Of a stretch of DNA of 64,000 nt, positions 17,806 through 26,579 are shown piece after piece (within the stretch, counting starts at the first letter, position 1; every line of letters begins with the position of its first letter). The DNA comes from Palsa-883 sp963847615 (lineage in GTDB: Bacteria > Pseudomonadota > Alphaproteobacteria > Acetobacterales > Acetobacteraceae). Below the pieces are notes generated by a model. That model saw only the letters and a program-made list of their open reading frames with translations. It was not told the DNA's origin and searched no databases. Location of the stretch: positions 62,001 to 126,000 of the forward strand of contig CAWKAN010000012.1 in NCBI GenBank assembly GCA_963847615.1, in the 5' to 3' direction. The position numbers and the translations under genes are program-made.

Positions 17806-18614
17806 GCCACGACCCGGGGGCGCGGCCGCTGCGTCCTGGCCCGCTCCGCCGTCGCCTGCTCCGCCGCCGGCGTCGGCCACGCCGGCTGGTCGGGCGCGGC
17901 TGGGTCTTGCGCCACGCCGGCGCGCGGCCTGGGCGGCCAGATCTCCAGCGACCAGCCATCCCCCTGCTCCACGATGCCGCCCGCACGGCGCACGCCGACG
18001 CCGCCCCCCGCTTGCTCGGCCGCCGCCCGGTCGGCCCAGGCCGCGCCCGCTGCTTCCGCCGGCGCGGGCGCCCCCGGCGCCAGCCCCGCTTCAGGTTCCG
18101 GTGCGGCGGGCGGCGGCGCCTCCGCTGCGGCGGCGCGGGCGCCGGCCGCGGCGGCGGCCGGGGTCCCGCGGCACCAGACGCCGTCCAGCGCGTCCAGGTC
18201 GAACCCGGCCACCGCCCCCACGTCGCGGAACGGCATCACCCGCGTCTGCCGCCGCTCCAGCGCCCGCTCCAACCGCACCACCGAGCGCAGCAGGTCGTCG
18301 GTGGTGCGGGCGGTCAGGCGCCGCTCCGCCAGCGGCAGGCCGGGGGTCATCAGGCGCTCCATCATGTCATCGGCGAGGAACTGCACGACGACGAGCTGGC
18401 CGGCGAGGTGGCCCTGCGCCGGGTCCATCGGCACCCGGGCGGCGATCTCCTCGATGATCCGGGTGAGCCGCGCCCGGCGCCAGGAAGGGGAGGCATCGGC
18501 GGGCGGCGGCGGCATGGCGGTCAGCACGCCGTCTAGCAGGTCTTGGGTGATGTGGTAGTCGGGCATCGCCTCCTGGATGGTGCGAAAGGTAATTCCGTTG
18601 GAGGGGTCGGGCAT
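17802..18614 (-). CDS. hypothetical protein, partner of HGGxSTGP gene
   Basis: About 270 residues from the ATG at 18614 (MPDPSNGITFRTIQEAMPDY); a GTG at 18653 would add 13 residues and lie on the -10 element. The N-terminal half looks like a folded alpha-helical domain (QDLLDGVLTAMPPPP, RRARLTRIIEEIAARVPMDP, VVVQFLADDMMERLM, TTDDLLRSVVRLERALERR). The rest is an Ala/Pro/Glu-rich linker and a short conserved end (GWSLEIWPPRPRAG). I do not recognise the family. It is the first gene of a two-gene unit with the HGGxSTGP protein. Codon use and GC match the chromosome. Confidence 0.6.
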   Translation of the reverse strand: MPDPSNGITFRTIQEAMPDYHITQDLLDGVLTAMPPPPADASPSWRRARLTRIIEEIAARVPMDPAQGHLAGQLVVVQFLADDMMERLMTPGLPLAERRLTARTTDDLLRSVVRLERALERRQTRVMPFRDVGAVAGFDLDALDGVWCRGTPAAAAAGARAAAAEAPPPAAPEPEAGLAPGAPAPAEAAGAAWADRAAAEQAGGGVGVRRAGGIVEQGDGWSLEIWPPRPRAGVAQDPAAPDQPAWPTPAAEQATAERARTQRPRPRVVA

Positions 18615-18652
18615 GATGCTGTGCTCCGGCTGAAATGGATGCGGAATGGTCA

Positions 18653-18679
18653 CATATACTAACTACACAACGGAGGCAA
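18653..18679 (-). promoter_or_regulatory. candidate promoter of the HGGxSTGP unit, copy 1
   Basis: On the minus strand TTGCCT (18679-18674) and TATATG (18658-18653) are separated by 15 bases. The same layout, TTGCCT-15-TATACC, lies at the same distance (about 35-40 bases) upstream of the second HGGxSTGP gene at 55816-55842. This supports the start at 18614 and a shared promoter type. The spacer is shorter than the sigma-70 optimum. Confidence 0.4.
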
Positions 18680-19039
18680 ACCCGATCGGGGGTTGGATGG
18701 GGGGCGTTGGTTGGTTTGCTGCCTGGTTGGGGTGGGGGCGGCTTCGGTCTGGGGCTTGGCATGGTCCGCAAGCAAGCAAGGATTCACCACGGAGAAGCAG
18801 CGAGAGCCACGGAGGACCACGGAGGCGGCAAGTATGGCGCTCCGCCGTGGATGGGCACCCGCTTTCCGTCGTGGGCCGGGCACGCTCTTGCCGTCGTGGC
18901 CGGGCCGACCCCGGCCTTCGCTGGGGCAGGCCCGGCCATCCCCCCCCCACCGGTGGTGCGTCGCCGGACCGGGGACCAACCTCAGCACTGGATTCGCCCT
19001 TACGCAGGCAACAGAAAGGTGAAAACGCAGATGCACGCA
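18680..19039. other. gene-free repeat-rich stretch
   Basis: No credible gene. It holds CCACGGAG direct repeats near 18785-18825, a run of GTCGTGGCCGGG palindromic pieces near 18868-18940, and AAACGCAGATGCACGCAGA near 19022, a relative of the ATGAACGCCGATG repeat around 62.8 and 63.2 kb. It looks like an accumulation zone of dispersed repeats next to the group II intron insertion. Confidence 0.5.
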
Positions 19040-19665
19040 GACCGCGATAGGCAAGCTCAGGAAAGGGGGAAGCCGATGTAGACGGAAACCTTTCGTCGCG
19101 ATCCAGAGGGTTGAACTCCCTCCCGGCAAAGGCGAGCCAGCCAGCCGGAAGCGAGCCTTGCATGGGTTAGGCAACGACACTCGTGAAGCGTAGGCAGCAG
19201 GTACTGAAGCCGCGGGATGATGGCCACGAGATCATCGAACGCTGGAGCCTTCGTCGCTCTGTGAGCGGGGGCAGCATCGGGGCGACCGCCATGGCGAGGT
19301 CGCTCTGGTCCGGCCGGGGTTAGGAGCCGGGGCAAAGGTACGGAACGGATCGCCTGGGAACCTATGAGATCCCGCATCCGCCCATGTTGGCGCAGGCACC
19401 GGTGCTGGGAGACCGGTTGAACAAACTCCCTGGCCTGTCGGAAGCCCTCGGGTCCGCCAGGAGCGCCGCGGCGAGAGACGAAGCAGACGAGGGACGGCAT
19501 GGAGCCTGGAAGCGAACACCATGAGCGACCGGGAATGCGGCTGCGGGAAGTCGTAGCGCCTTCATAGTACCGCCGAAGTCGGGGAACCGGGCCTGCCGGG
19601 ACCCGGCAGAGGGAAGGGGGGCGCCGCGTTGAGAGAGCCATTGACGGGAAACACGGGAGGGGACC

Positions 19666-20988
19666 TTGAACCCTGCGAACCTGTCCACGAAACGGCAATG
19701 GATAGCCGAACTGGCGAGACGCAAGACAGTGCTGCACTCGCTGCACCACGTCATCGATCTGGACTGGATGAAAGAAGCCTATCGGCTGACCCGCAAGGAT
19801 GGGGCGCCGGGGATCGACGGAGTGACGGCGGCCGACTACGAGGCGGCTCTGGAGGTCAATCTGCTGGACCTTCTGGGCCGCATCAAAACCGGCCGCTACC
19901 ACGCCCCGCCGGTTCGCCGGACCTACATCCCGAAAGCGGACGGCACGCGACGGCCGCTCGGCATCCCGACCTTCGAGGACAAGGTGGCGCAGCGGGCGAT
20001 CACGATGGTTCTTGAAGCGATCTATGAGCAGGACTTCCTGCCCTGTTCGTATGGCTTCCGACCGGGCCGATCGGCGCACCAGGCGTTACAAGCGCTGCGC
20101 ACTGGCTGCATGACCCAACGGCTGTGGTGGGTGCTGGATGTCGATATACGCAAGTATTTCGATACCATCTCGCACCGTCACCTGCGGGCGTTTCTCGACC
20201 AGCGGGTCACGGATGGTGTGATCCGGCGGATGATCGATAAATGGCTGGCTGCCGGTGTTCTCGAAGACGGACACCTGCACCGCCCGACTGAAGGCACCCC
20301 CCAGGGCGGGGTCATCTCACCCTGTCTCTCGAACATCTTCCTGCACCATGTGCTGGACGACTGGTACGCGAACGTGGTGCGGCCACGCCTGCGGGGGAAC
20401 AGCATGCTGGTCAGGTTCGCCGATGACCTGGTGGTGGCGTTCGAGAGGTTCGACGACGCCGAACGGATCCTGGCGGTCCTGGGCAAGCGGCTTGCGCGGT
20501 ATGGGCTGACGCTGCATCCCGACAAGACGCGCTTCATCGACTTCCGGCCGCGACGGGCGGAAGGCGATCAGCCTGCGGGGACGAGTGGAACCACGTTCGA
20601 CTTTCTCGGCTTCACCCACGTCTGGGGGAGGTCGCGGCAGGGCCGCAAGGTGGTTCGGCAGGTAACGGCGAAGAGCCGTTACGCCAGGGCGGTGGCGGCA
20701 GTCACCGACTGGTGCAAGCGCCATCGGCACCAGCCGGTGTGCGCGCAGCATGCGCGCTTGTCGTCGATGATGCGTGGGCACTTCGCCTACTACGGCATCA
20801 CGGGGAATGGCCGAAGGCTGAGCTGGTATGCAAGGCAGGTCGTGCGGGGTTGGAAGAAATGGCTGTCGCGCCGCGGCGGCAAGGGCACGTTCCTGTGGTC
20901 CCGCCTCGGCGAGTACCTCAGGCAACACCCGCTTCCACCAGTCCGGATCGTCCATCGTTACACTGCCGTGGGCGAAGCTCTCGCGTGA
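19666..20988 (+). CDS. ltrA: group II intron reverse transcriptase/maturase
   Basis: A 440-residue intron-encoded protein. RT blocks in order: KDGAPGIDGVTAADYEA (RT-0/1), RRTYIPKADGTRRPLGIP (RT-2), FLPCSYGFRPGRSAHQAL (RT-2a), VLDVDIRKYFDTIS (RT-3), EGTPQGGVISPCLSNIFL (RT-4) and the catalytic MLVRFADDLVVAF (RT-5; FADD in place of YADD). A maturase/X-type C-terminal region follows (WYARQVVRGWKKWLSRRGG). No HNH endonuclease domain is seen, so mobility would depend on replication-fork or hairpin targets. Full length and intact, so likely functional. Confidence 0.93.
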   Translation: MNPANLSTKRQWIAELARRKTVLHSLHHVIDLDWMKEAYRLTRKDGAPGIDGVTAADYEAALEVNLLDLLGRIKTGRYHAPPVRRTYIPKADGTRRPLGIPTFEDKVAQRAITMVLEAIYEQDFLPCSYGFRPGRSAHQALQALRTGCMTQRLWWVLDVDIRKYFDTISHRHLRAFLDQRVTDGVIRRMIDKWLAAGVLEDGHLHRPTEGTPQGGVISPCLSNIFLHHVLDDWYANVVRPRLRGNSMLVRFADDLVVAFERFDDAERILAVLGKRLARYGLTLHPDKTRFIDFRPRRAEGDQPAGTSGTTFDFLGFTHVWGRSRQGRKVVRQVTAKSRYARAVAAVTDWCKRHRHQPVCAQHARLSSMMRGHFAYYGITGNGRRLSWYARQVVRGWKKWLSRRGGKGTFLWSRLGEYLRQHPLPPVRIVHRYTAVGEALA

Positions 20989-21060
20989 GGAACCGGATGC
21001 TGGAAATCGGCACGTCCGGGTCTGTGGGGGGCGAGGGTGGCAACATCCTCGCCTACCCGG
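20987..21060 (+). ncRNA. group II intron domains V and VI
   Basis: Immediately after the maturase stop, a 34-38 base hairpin with the conserved GGAAA-type distal loop forms domain V. It is followed by a GC stem (GGGCGAGG/CCTCGCC) with a bulged A three bases from its base, as in domain VI. These are the catalytic and branch-point parts of the ribozyme. Confidence 0.75.
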
Positions 21061-21214
21061 CTCAGAAGGATGCACGCAGATGGCGCGCCTGCACGGCCAC
21101 GGGGCTGGAGGCGAGCCAATGTCGGTTCAGCCGGAATCCGCGTGCATGCGGGGCGTGCGCTCCCGGTAGGAAGCGGCAGCGAGCAGGTGGGCGTTACGCG
21201 GCCTCCGCTGCTTG

Positions 21215-21398
21215 AATGTCCGCAATGGGTGGAGGCTGTGTGAAAACCCGACTGCCGACGGCCCCACGTAATAATCTGTCGAGACTGATCGTCGCGGCAG
21301 GAGGAAAGATTCAAGGCCGCCGACCATAGCGCCACGTAATTCCTCGTTGCCGTTACGGTCCGTCATGTTCACGCAGCCTGGGTGGACAGCGGATATTT
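21215..21398. mobile_element. IS remnant: inverted ends with deleted core
   Basis: The left end (21215-21247) and the reverse complement of the right end (21365-21398) both read AATRTCCGC and then GGCTGYGTGAA, an imperfect 33-base inverted repeat. Only about 117 bases lie between, too short for a transposase, so this is a deletion derivative or non-autonomous element. The family is not assigned. Confidence 0.5.
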
Positions 21399-21439
21399 GA
21401 GCACAATCCGTGGTGAGACCAGCTTACCTGCATGGAGAC

Positions 21440-21799
21440 TCATACCACCCCCGCATCGGACTTTTTCATTGCTGCCCGCGCCAGGAATGCCGCCAGGACA
21501 AGGTGTAGAACGACGGCCGGCCAAAGCAGGATGCCGGCCATGCCGCCCGCGAAGCCGACATAGGCGAGATACAAGGCGACGGCGGCGCTATAGATCAACA
21601 TGCCGGCCATCGGCGGCCCCGGCCAGCACGCGACGCCCAGGGCGATCAGGGCAATGCCCGTGACACGCCCGGCCAGTATGCCGGTACCGGTAAGTTCCTC
21701 GCCGAACAATAGCCGTCCAACGAAGGACGGAACCAACAGCAACACCAGTCCCGTCACATCTTCGGCCAGAGCCGCGAGAGTTAGCACCTTTTTCATCAT
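21440..21799 (-). CDS. small membrane protein
   Basis: A 119-residue protein with four hydrophobic stretches (MKKVLTLAALAEDVTGLVLLLV; GILAGRVTGIALIALGVAC; AGMLIYSAAVALYLAYVGF; ILLWPAVVLHLVLAAFLA) and a charged C-terminus. It is encoded 69 bases downstream of the arylsulfatase on the same strand, so likely the last gene of that operon. I do not assign a function; similar small proteins often accompany sulfatases and may be carriers or membrane anchors. Confidence 0.75.
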   Translation of the reverse strand: MMKKVLTLAALAEDVTGLVLLLVPSFVGRLLFGEELTGTGILAGRVTGIALIALGVACWPGPPMAGMLIYSAAVALYLAYVGFAGGMAGILLWPAVVLHLVLAAFLARAAMKKSDAGVV

Positions 21800-21868
21800 C
21801 CGATGGAACCCAGTGTTTCCCTCTCGCGGCCCGGCCGGGCGGTGCCGTTACGGTTTCGCGCCCGATTG

Positions 21869-24349
21869 CTACGTATCGAGTTCGAACGTCAACTTGCTGA
21901 TCTTGCCGGTGAACTTGAACGGCACATCGTAGCGATACTCCAGCAGCGCCAACGGCGTGCGGGTGTCCTGCCCGATGTCGAAGGTTTCGTCCTCCGGGAA
22001 GGTGATCGGGGTGGTGTGGTCCATGGAATTCTTGGCCACTTCCTGACCATCGACATACAGCGTGCCCCTGCCGCCCTTGCCCAAGCCGGGACCGTCCGAC
22101 TTGAAATCGAACACGATCCTGTGCTTGCCCGCTTGCAACTTCGGCCCCTCCCACAGGGTGCGCTTGAGGTCGAGCAGGTTGTACAGGAACACCACCCTGC
22201 CCCGATCAATGTCGAGTACGCCCTTGCTCAGGAACAGGCCGTAGCCACCGAAGCGGCCGCCCTGGGTGACGATCATGCCTTCTGCCCCGCCGTCGGGAAT
22301 CTCGACCTCGGCCGTGATGGTGTACGACTTGTTCAGAATGCTTGGTGCGCCGCTCGCCGGCACGCCGATCAGTTCGCCCGAATAGGTGAAGACCTTGCGT
22401 CCCGCCGTCAGGCTCGGGCGCGGCGTGTTCCAACGCGCGAGCGTCGAGTTGTCGAGCGGCAGCACCTGATTCTTTGCTGCTTCGGCATAGAACAGGTCCT
22501 GCATCTCCTTGAGCTTCGCCGGCATCTTGGCGGCCAGGTCATCGGCCTCGGTGGGATCATCCTGGACGTTGTAGAGTTCCCAGTTGTAGCCGGTGATCAC
22601 GTCCGGGGGCGTCTTCGTGCTCAGCTCCCACGGAAGTGTCGCCGGCGTGGTGCACGCGACCCACCCTTCGTGATAGATCGCGCGATTGCCCAGCATCTCG
22701 AAATATTGCGTCGTGCGCCGGGTCGGCGCATCGGCGTTCGCCTTGTCCCACGTATACGCCATGCTGACGCCATCCATCGGCCGCTGCGCGATGCCGTTGA
22801 TTGTCTCGGGCAGTGGAAGGCCGGTCGCTTCAAGGATCGTCGGAGCGATGTCGATGATGTGGTGGAACTGACGGCGGACACCGCCCGCGTCATTGATGTG
22901 GCCGGGCCAGGAGATCGCCATGCCCTGGGCCGTCCCGCCGAAGTGCGATGCCACCTGCTTCACCCATTTGAACGGCGTATCGAACGCCCACGCCCAAGGC
23001 GCCGCAAAATGCGGGTAGGTCCGGTCCGACCCCCAGAACTCATACCAGAGAAACTGGTCCTTGACCGGTACCTCGACGCCATTGAAGGTCGTGAACTCGT
23101 TCGGCGTGCCATTGAGCGTGCCTTCCGCGCTCGCGCCGTTGTCGCCGCTGATATAGATGATCAAGGTATTGTCGAGCTCGCCGAGGTCTTCGACGGCCTG
23201 AATGACCCGGCCGACCTCGTGGTCGGTGTAGCCCAGATAGGCCCCGTAGACATTCGCCTGCTTGATGAACAGCTTCTTTTCGTCCCAACTGAGCGAGTCC
23301 CACTGCGGCAATTCCTTCGGCCACTCCGTCAGCTTGGCATTCTTGGGCATGATGCCGAGCTGCTTCTGATTGGCGAAGATCGTCTCGCGCAGCTTGTTCC
23401 AGCCGTCGTCGAACAGATGCATGTTGCTGATCTTTTCGATCCACTCCGGCGTCGGATTGTGCGGTGCGTGGGTGCCCCCCGGTACGTAATAAACAAAGAA
23501 CGGCTTGTCGGGCGCGATCTCCTTCAGTTGTTTCATGTACTGGATAGCCTCGTCGGCCATGGCTGTCGTGAGATTCCAGGTCGGATTGCCCTGGAACGGA
23601 TAGATTGCGGTCGTATTGCGATAGAGGTTCGGTTGCCATTGGCTGGCGTCGCCGCCGATGAACCCGTAGAAATACTCGAAGCCCATCCCGATCGGCCATT
23701 GGTCGAACGGCCCGGCCTGGGTCGCCTGATAGGACGGCGTGTTGTGGTCCTTGCCGAACCACGAGGTCGCGTAGCCGTTCTCCTTCAGAATGGTGCCGAC
23801 GGTGCCGTTCGCCTTCAGAATGATCGAGTCGTAGCCCGGATATCCCGTGCCGATTTCGTCCACCACCCCAAAGCCGGCGACGTGGTGGTTGCGACCCGTG
23901 ATCAAGGCTGCCCGGGTCGGCGAGCACAGCGAGGTCGAGTGGAAGTTCGTGTAGCGCAGCCCGTTGTTGGCGATGCGATCCAGGGCCGGGGTCGGGACGA
24001 CACCGCCAAACGTCCCCGGTGCGCTGAAGCCGACATCATCCGTCATGATCAGCAGAACGTTGGGCGCTCCCTTCGGCGGCACGACGCGCGGGGGCCACCA
24101 GGGCGTTGACTCCGAGGCCCTCTCCTTGATCACACCGCCGAATTTCGGATCGGGGGGCGGGAGTTGATCGCCGCTGATCGTGGTGGTGCCGAGGGGCGAA
24201 CCCACGTCCGTGCCCGTCGGTTCGCGCAGTGGTGTCGCTCCCGCGCCTGAGCCGGGGGTCTGCGCCTTGGCGTCGGTAAGCCAGGAGCCGCCGATCGCCG
24301 TCACCAAAGCTGCTTTTGCTGTCGTCTCAAACAGTTGCCGCCGCTTCAT
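21869..24349 (-). CDS. arylsulfatase, formylglycine type, exported
   Basis: An 826-residue sulfatase. The ATG at 24349 is preceded by AAGGAG and opens a twin-arginine-like signal (MKRRQLFETTAKAALVTAIGG ... AKAQ). Catalytic parts are VLLIMTDDVGFSAPG (metal-binding Asp pair), SLCSPTRAALITGR (the CxPxR motif whose Cys becomes formylglycine), GKDHNTP and YISGDNGASAEG. The last ~150 residues form a beta-sandwich-like C-terminal domain (GRVVFLYNLLDLKRTLW, GTLYVDGQEVAKN). It hydrolyses sulfate esters in the periplasm, probably for sulfur scavenging. It needs a formylglycine-generating enzyme or an anaerobic maturase, not in this window. A CSPTR site fits FGE-type maturation. Confidence 0.92.
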   Translation of the reverse strand: MKRRQLFETTAKAALVTAIGGSWLTDAKAQTPGSGAGATPLREPTGTDVGSPLGTTTISGDQLPPPDPKFGGVIKERASESTPWWPPRVVPPKGAPNVLLIMTDDVGFSAPGTFGGVVPTPALDRIANNGLRYTNFHSTSLCSPTRAALITGRNHHVAGFGVVDEIGTGYPGYDSIILKANGTVGTILKENGYATSWFGKDHNTPSYQATQAGPFDQWPIGMGFEYFYGFIGGDASQWQPNLYRNTTAIYPFQGNPTWNLTTAMADEAIQYMKQLKEIAPDKPFFVYYVPGGTHAPHNPTPEWIEKISNMHLFDDGWNKLRETIFANQKQLGIMPKNAKLTEWPKELPQWDSLSWDEKKLFIKQANVYGAYLGYTDHEVGRVIQAVEDLGELDNTLIIYISGDNGASAEGTLNGTPNEFTTFNGVEVPVKDQFLWYEFWGSDRTYPHFAAPWAWAFDTPFKWVKQVASHFGGTAQGMAISWPGHINDAGGVRRQFHHIIDIAPTILEATGLPLPETINGIAQRPMDGVSMAYTWDKANADAPTRRTTQYFEMLGNRAIYHEGWVACTTPATLPWELSTKTPPDVITGYNWELYNVQDDPTEADDLAAKMPAKLKEMQDLFYAEAAKNQVLPLDNSTLARWNTPRPSLTAGRKVFTYSGELIGVPASGAPSILNKSYTITAEVEIPDGGAEGMIVTQGGRFGGYGLFLSKGVLDIDRGRVVFLYNLLDLKRTLWEGPKLQAGKHRIVFDFKSDGPGLGKGGRGTLYVDGQEVAKNSMDHTTPITFPEDETFDIGQDTRTPLALLEYRYDVPFKFTGKISKLTFELDT

Positions 24350-24522
24350 CGGGGAATCTCCTTTTGGCCGCGAACTGGCGCAGTGCCTTTGCTCGGGGGT
24401 TTCAGCGTTGAACGTGTCCTCCGCCGGTCTGTCATGATGCGATGGTTGGTGTGCATTTCGCTCTGACCCTCGGGAGTGCAACCAACTCGGTGCCTTAAGC
24501 AGTCAGCCGCGAGCTCGTCGTT

Positions 24523-24536
24523 GATCTGAGTCAATG
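24523..24536. promoter_or_regulatory. FNR/FixK-type box (TTGAT-CTGA-GTCAA)
   Basis: A perfect match to the FNR/FixK/Dnr class palindrome TTGAT-N4-(A/G)TCAA, 174 bases upstream of the sulfatase ATG on the divergent side. The nearest gene on the other strand (lolA) begins 525 bases away. If real, the sulfatase operon would respond to low oxygen or nitric oxide. A 14-base box can arise by chance. Confidence 0.45.
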
Positions 24537-24539
24537 AGC

Positions 24540-25061
24540 CGGTTCCGGCAAGCGACACGGCCGGCGCGCCGCCGGTATGGCTGACGACGTCCCGGTGACA
24601 CGGTGCAAGACGGCAAGAACATCCGCTCTGGGTCGAATGCGGGCATCCGCCGGGGGGCACCGTTCCTGACCCGCGTCCCGCCGCCGATCCGAGGGCTGTC
24701 CCGAAATCGATCATTTCCCGGATAGCTCGCGCCAGCCAGCAGGATCGCCGGCTTGGCTGTCACGGTAATGCTCATTTTGGCCAGGCGACGTTGCGTCTCC
24801 GTCATGGTAGGGTTCGAACCGGCCATGCCGGCGACAGTGGCGCCGGGCAGCAGATGGGCTTTTCGCGACAGCCGAATATCGACCCCCTGCAACACCCCGC
24901 CCGGCGCCCCCCGCCGGTCGGCCCTGCCCCAGGGCGCTAGCCCCCGGGCCTGACCCAGTGGGGCTACCACTCGGTGGCGAGAATGCTGCGCGCCCCGCCC
25001 CCTGCGCCTTCGCGTGCCATGCGCGCTTTGCGCGGGCCGCCCGCGATGCCATGTAGGGCGC
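24540..25061. other. gene-free region between sulfatase and lolA
   Basis: No convincing gene on either strand; the open frames here lack family signals. It contains a loose palindromic repeat (GGGTTCGAACCGGCCATGCCGG near 24809-24830) preceded by CTCATTTTGGCC. That phrase also occurs beside the palindrome at 4344-4400 (CTCATTTTGGC), so both seem to be copies of one dispersed repeat. Confidence 0.5.
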
Positions 25062-25700
25062 ATGCACCGTCGCACCCTGCTCGCCCTGCCCCTGCTGCTC
25101 GCCACCCCCCGCCTGGCCCGGGCGCAGACCGCGCCCCCGCCCGCCTGGCACCCCACGCCGCAGGACCGCGCCGACCTCGCGCGCATCGAGGCCTACCTCA
25201 ACGGCCTGCAAACGCTGAAGGCGCATTTCCTGCAAGTTGCCCCCGACGGCGGCATCAGCGAGGGCACCGCCTGGCTGCAACGCCCCGGCCGCATGCGCTT
25301 CCAGTACAACCCGCCGGCGCCGTTCCTGCTGGTCGCCGCGCATGGGCTGCTGGTGTTCCATGACAGCAAGCTCAACCAGACCAGCAATGTGTTCCTGTCG
25401 CAGACCCCGCTCGGCATCCTGCTGGCCGACAAGGTGACCTTGTCGGGCGACGTGACGGTGACCGGCATGCAGCGCCTGCCCGGGCAGGTCCAGGTCAGCC
25501 TGGTGCGCACCGCCAGCCCCTCGGACGGCACGCTCACGCTGGTCTTCGCCGATCCGCCGCTGGCCCTGCGGCAATGGACCGTGCTGGATGCGCAGGGCAA
25601 GGAAACCCGGGTGACCCTCTACAACGTCGAACTCGGCGCCAGCTTCGACCCGGCGCTGTTTGACGTCGGCCCGCCGGCGCCGCATCCGGGCAATGGCTGA
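25062..25700 (+). CDS. lolA: outer-membrane lipoprotein carrier LolA-family protein
   Basis: A 212-residue exported protein. The ATG at 25062 gives a signal peptide MHRRTLLALPLLLATPRLARAQ; a GTG start at 25014 would bury it. The mature part fits LolA: YLNGLQTLKAHFLQVAPDGG, GTAWLQRPGRMRFQYNPPAPFLLVA, SQTPLGILLADKV and VTLYNVELGASFDPALF. LolA shuttles lipoproteins across the periplasm from LolCDE to the outer membrane. The next gene starts 9 bases after the stop, so it is probably the first gene of a three-gene operon with the SDR and folB. Confidence 0.9.
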   Translation: MHRRTLLALPLLLATPRLARAQTAPPPAWHPTPQDRADLARIEAYLNGLQTLKAHFLQVAPDGGISEGTAWLQRPGRMRFQYNPPAPFLLVAAHGLLVFHDSKLNQTSNVFLSQTPLGILLADKVTLSGDVTVTGMQRLPGQVQVSLVRTASPSDGTLTLVFADPPLALRQWTVLDAQGKETRVTLYNVELGASFDPALFDVGPPAPHPGNG

Positions 25701-25709
25701 ACCGCGGCA

Positions 25710-26540
25710 ATGGCCGACCCGCCCCCGCCCGCCATTCCGCCCGCCCTGCCGTCCCCCCCTGGCGCGGCGATCGCCGCTTCCATCCCGCGCGCCGCGCTGG
25801 TGACCGGCGCGGCGCGGCGGCTCGGCCGCGCCATCGCGCTGGGCCTGGCCGACGCCGGCTTCGCGGTCGCCGTGCACAGCCACACCAGCACGGCGGAAGC
25901 CGCGGCGGTCTGCGCCGAGATCCGCCGGCGCGGCCACCGCGCGGTGCCCCTGCGCGCCGACCTGGCGCAGGAGCAAGAAGTGACCGCCCTGCTGCCCGCC
26001 GCCGAGGCGGCGCTGGGGCCGATCGGCGTGCTGGTCAACAACGCCAGCGTCTTCGAACGCGACGAGTGGCACGACGCCACCCGCGCGTCCTGGGACCGCC
26101 ACATCGAGCCCAACCTGCGCGCCCCCTTCGTGCTGATCCAGGACTTCGCCCGCCGTCTGCCGGCCTCGGCCGAGGGCGTCGTGGTCAACATGCTCGACCA
26201 GCGGGTCTGGTCGCTGACGCCGCATTTCGTGTCCTATTCCCTCTCCAAGGCCGGGCTGTGGGCGCTGACCCAGAGCCTGGCGCTGGCGCTGGCGCCGCGC
26301 ATCCGGGTGAACGCCATCGGTCCCGGCCCGGCGCTGCCGAACCGGCGCCAGAGCGACGCGCAGTACGCACGCCAGGTGGCCTCGGTGCCGCTCGGCCACG
26401 GCACCGGGCCGGAGGAGGTGGCGCGCGCGGTGCTCGCCATCCTGGGCTTGCCGGCGATGACCGGGCAGATGATCGCGCTCGACGGCGGCCAGCATTTGCA
26501 ATGGGGCGCGGCGCGCGCCGGCCCCCCCGATGACGAGTAG
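25710..26540 (+). CDS. SDR oxidoreductase, pteridine-reductase-like
   Basis: A 276-residue short-chain dehydrogenase: cofactor motif TGAARRLGRAIA, the arginine pair typical of NADPH users, VLVNNASVF (NNAG variant), and the catalytic YSLSKAG (YxxxK) with an upstream Ser replaced in VVNMLDQRV. TGAARRxG together with NNAS and the LDQ block is typical of pteridine/dihydrofolate reductase-like SDRs (FolM/PTR1). The neighbour is dihydroneopterin aldolase, which supports a folate or biopterin role. The first ~20 residues are Pro/Ala-rich and may be a start-site overcall. Confidence 0.82.
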   Translation: MADPPPPAIPPALPSPPGAAIAASIPRAALVTGAARRLGRAIALGLADAGFAVAVHSHTSTAEAAAVCAEIRRRGHRAVPLRADLAQEQEVTALLPAAEAALGPIGVLVNNASVFERDEWHDATRASWDRHIEPNLRAPFVLIQDFARRLPASAEGVVVNMLDQRVWSLTPHFVSYSLSKAGLWALTQSLALALAPRIRVNAIGPGPALPNRRQSDAQYARQVASVPLGHGTGPEEVARAVLAILGLPAMTGQMIALDGGQHLQWGAARAGPPDDE

Positions 26541-26579
26541 GCGGGCGACGAGTAGACGGACGACGACTAGGAGACGGAG

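Larger units (their letters stand above)
19040..21063 (+). mobile_element. group II intron with reverse transcriptase ORF
   Basis: The RNA part is recognisable. Upstream of the ORF are GAGGGTTGAACTCCCTCC, GGAAGCGAGCCTTGC and CCTTCATAGTACCG, all seen in bacterial group II intron domains I-IV. Downstream, domain V (about 20987-21024, with GGAAATCGGCACGTCCGGG) and domain VI (about 21025-21060, stem GGGCGAGG/CCTCGCC with a bulged A) follow the ORF directly. The 5' boundary is not certain because no clean GTGCG start was found; the 3' end lies just after CCTACCC. Retro-mobile element copied through RNA and inserted among dispersed repeats. Confidence 0.8.

Noticed and set aside
16357..18558. 733-codon plus-strand open frame opposite the HGGxSTGP unit
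   Set aside because: It is Arg/Pro/Ala-rich without any motif, while the minus strand has Cys-x-n-HGGASTGPRT and an ATGA-coupled upstream gene.
21803..24109. 768-codon plus-strand open frame opposite the sulfatase
   Set aside because: The minus strand carries the complete sulfatase with CSPTRAA, a signal peptide and a ribosome site.
24800..24835. tRNA-like T-arm (GGTTCGAACC)
   Set aside because: It is part of a dispersed palindrome; no acceptor or anticodon stem fits around it. No tRNA or rRNA gene was found in the window.
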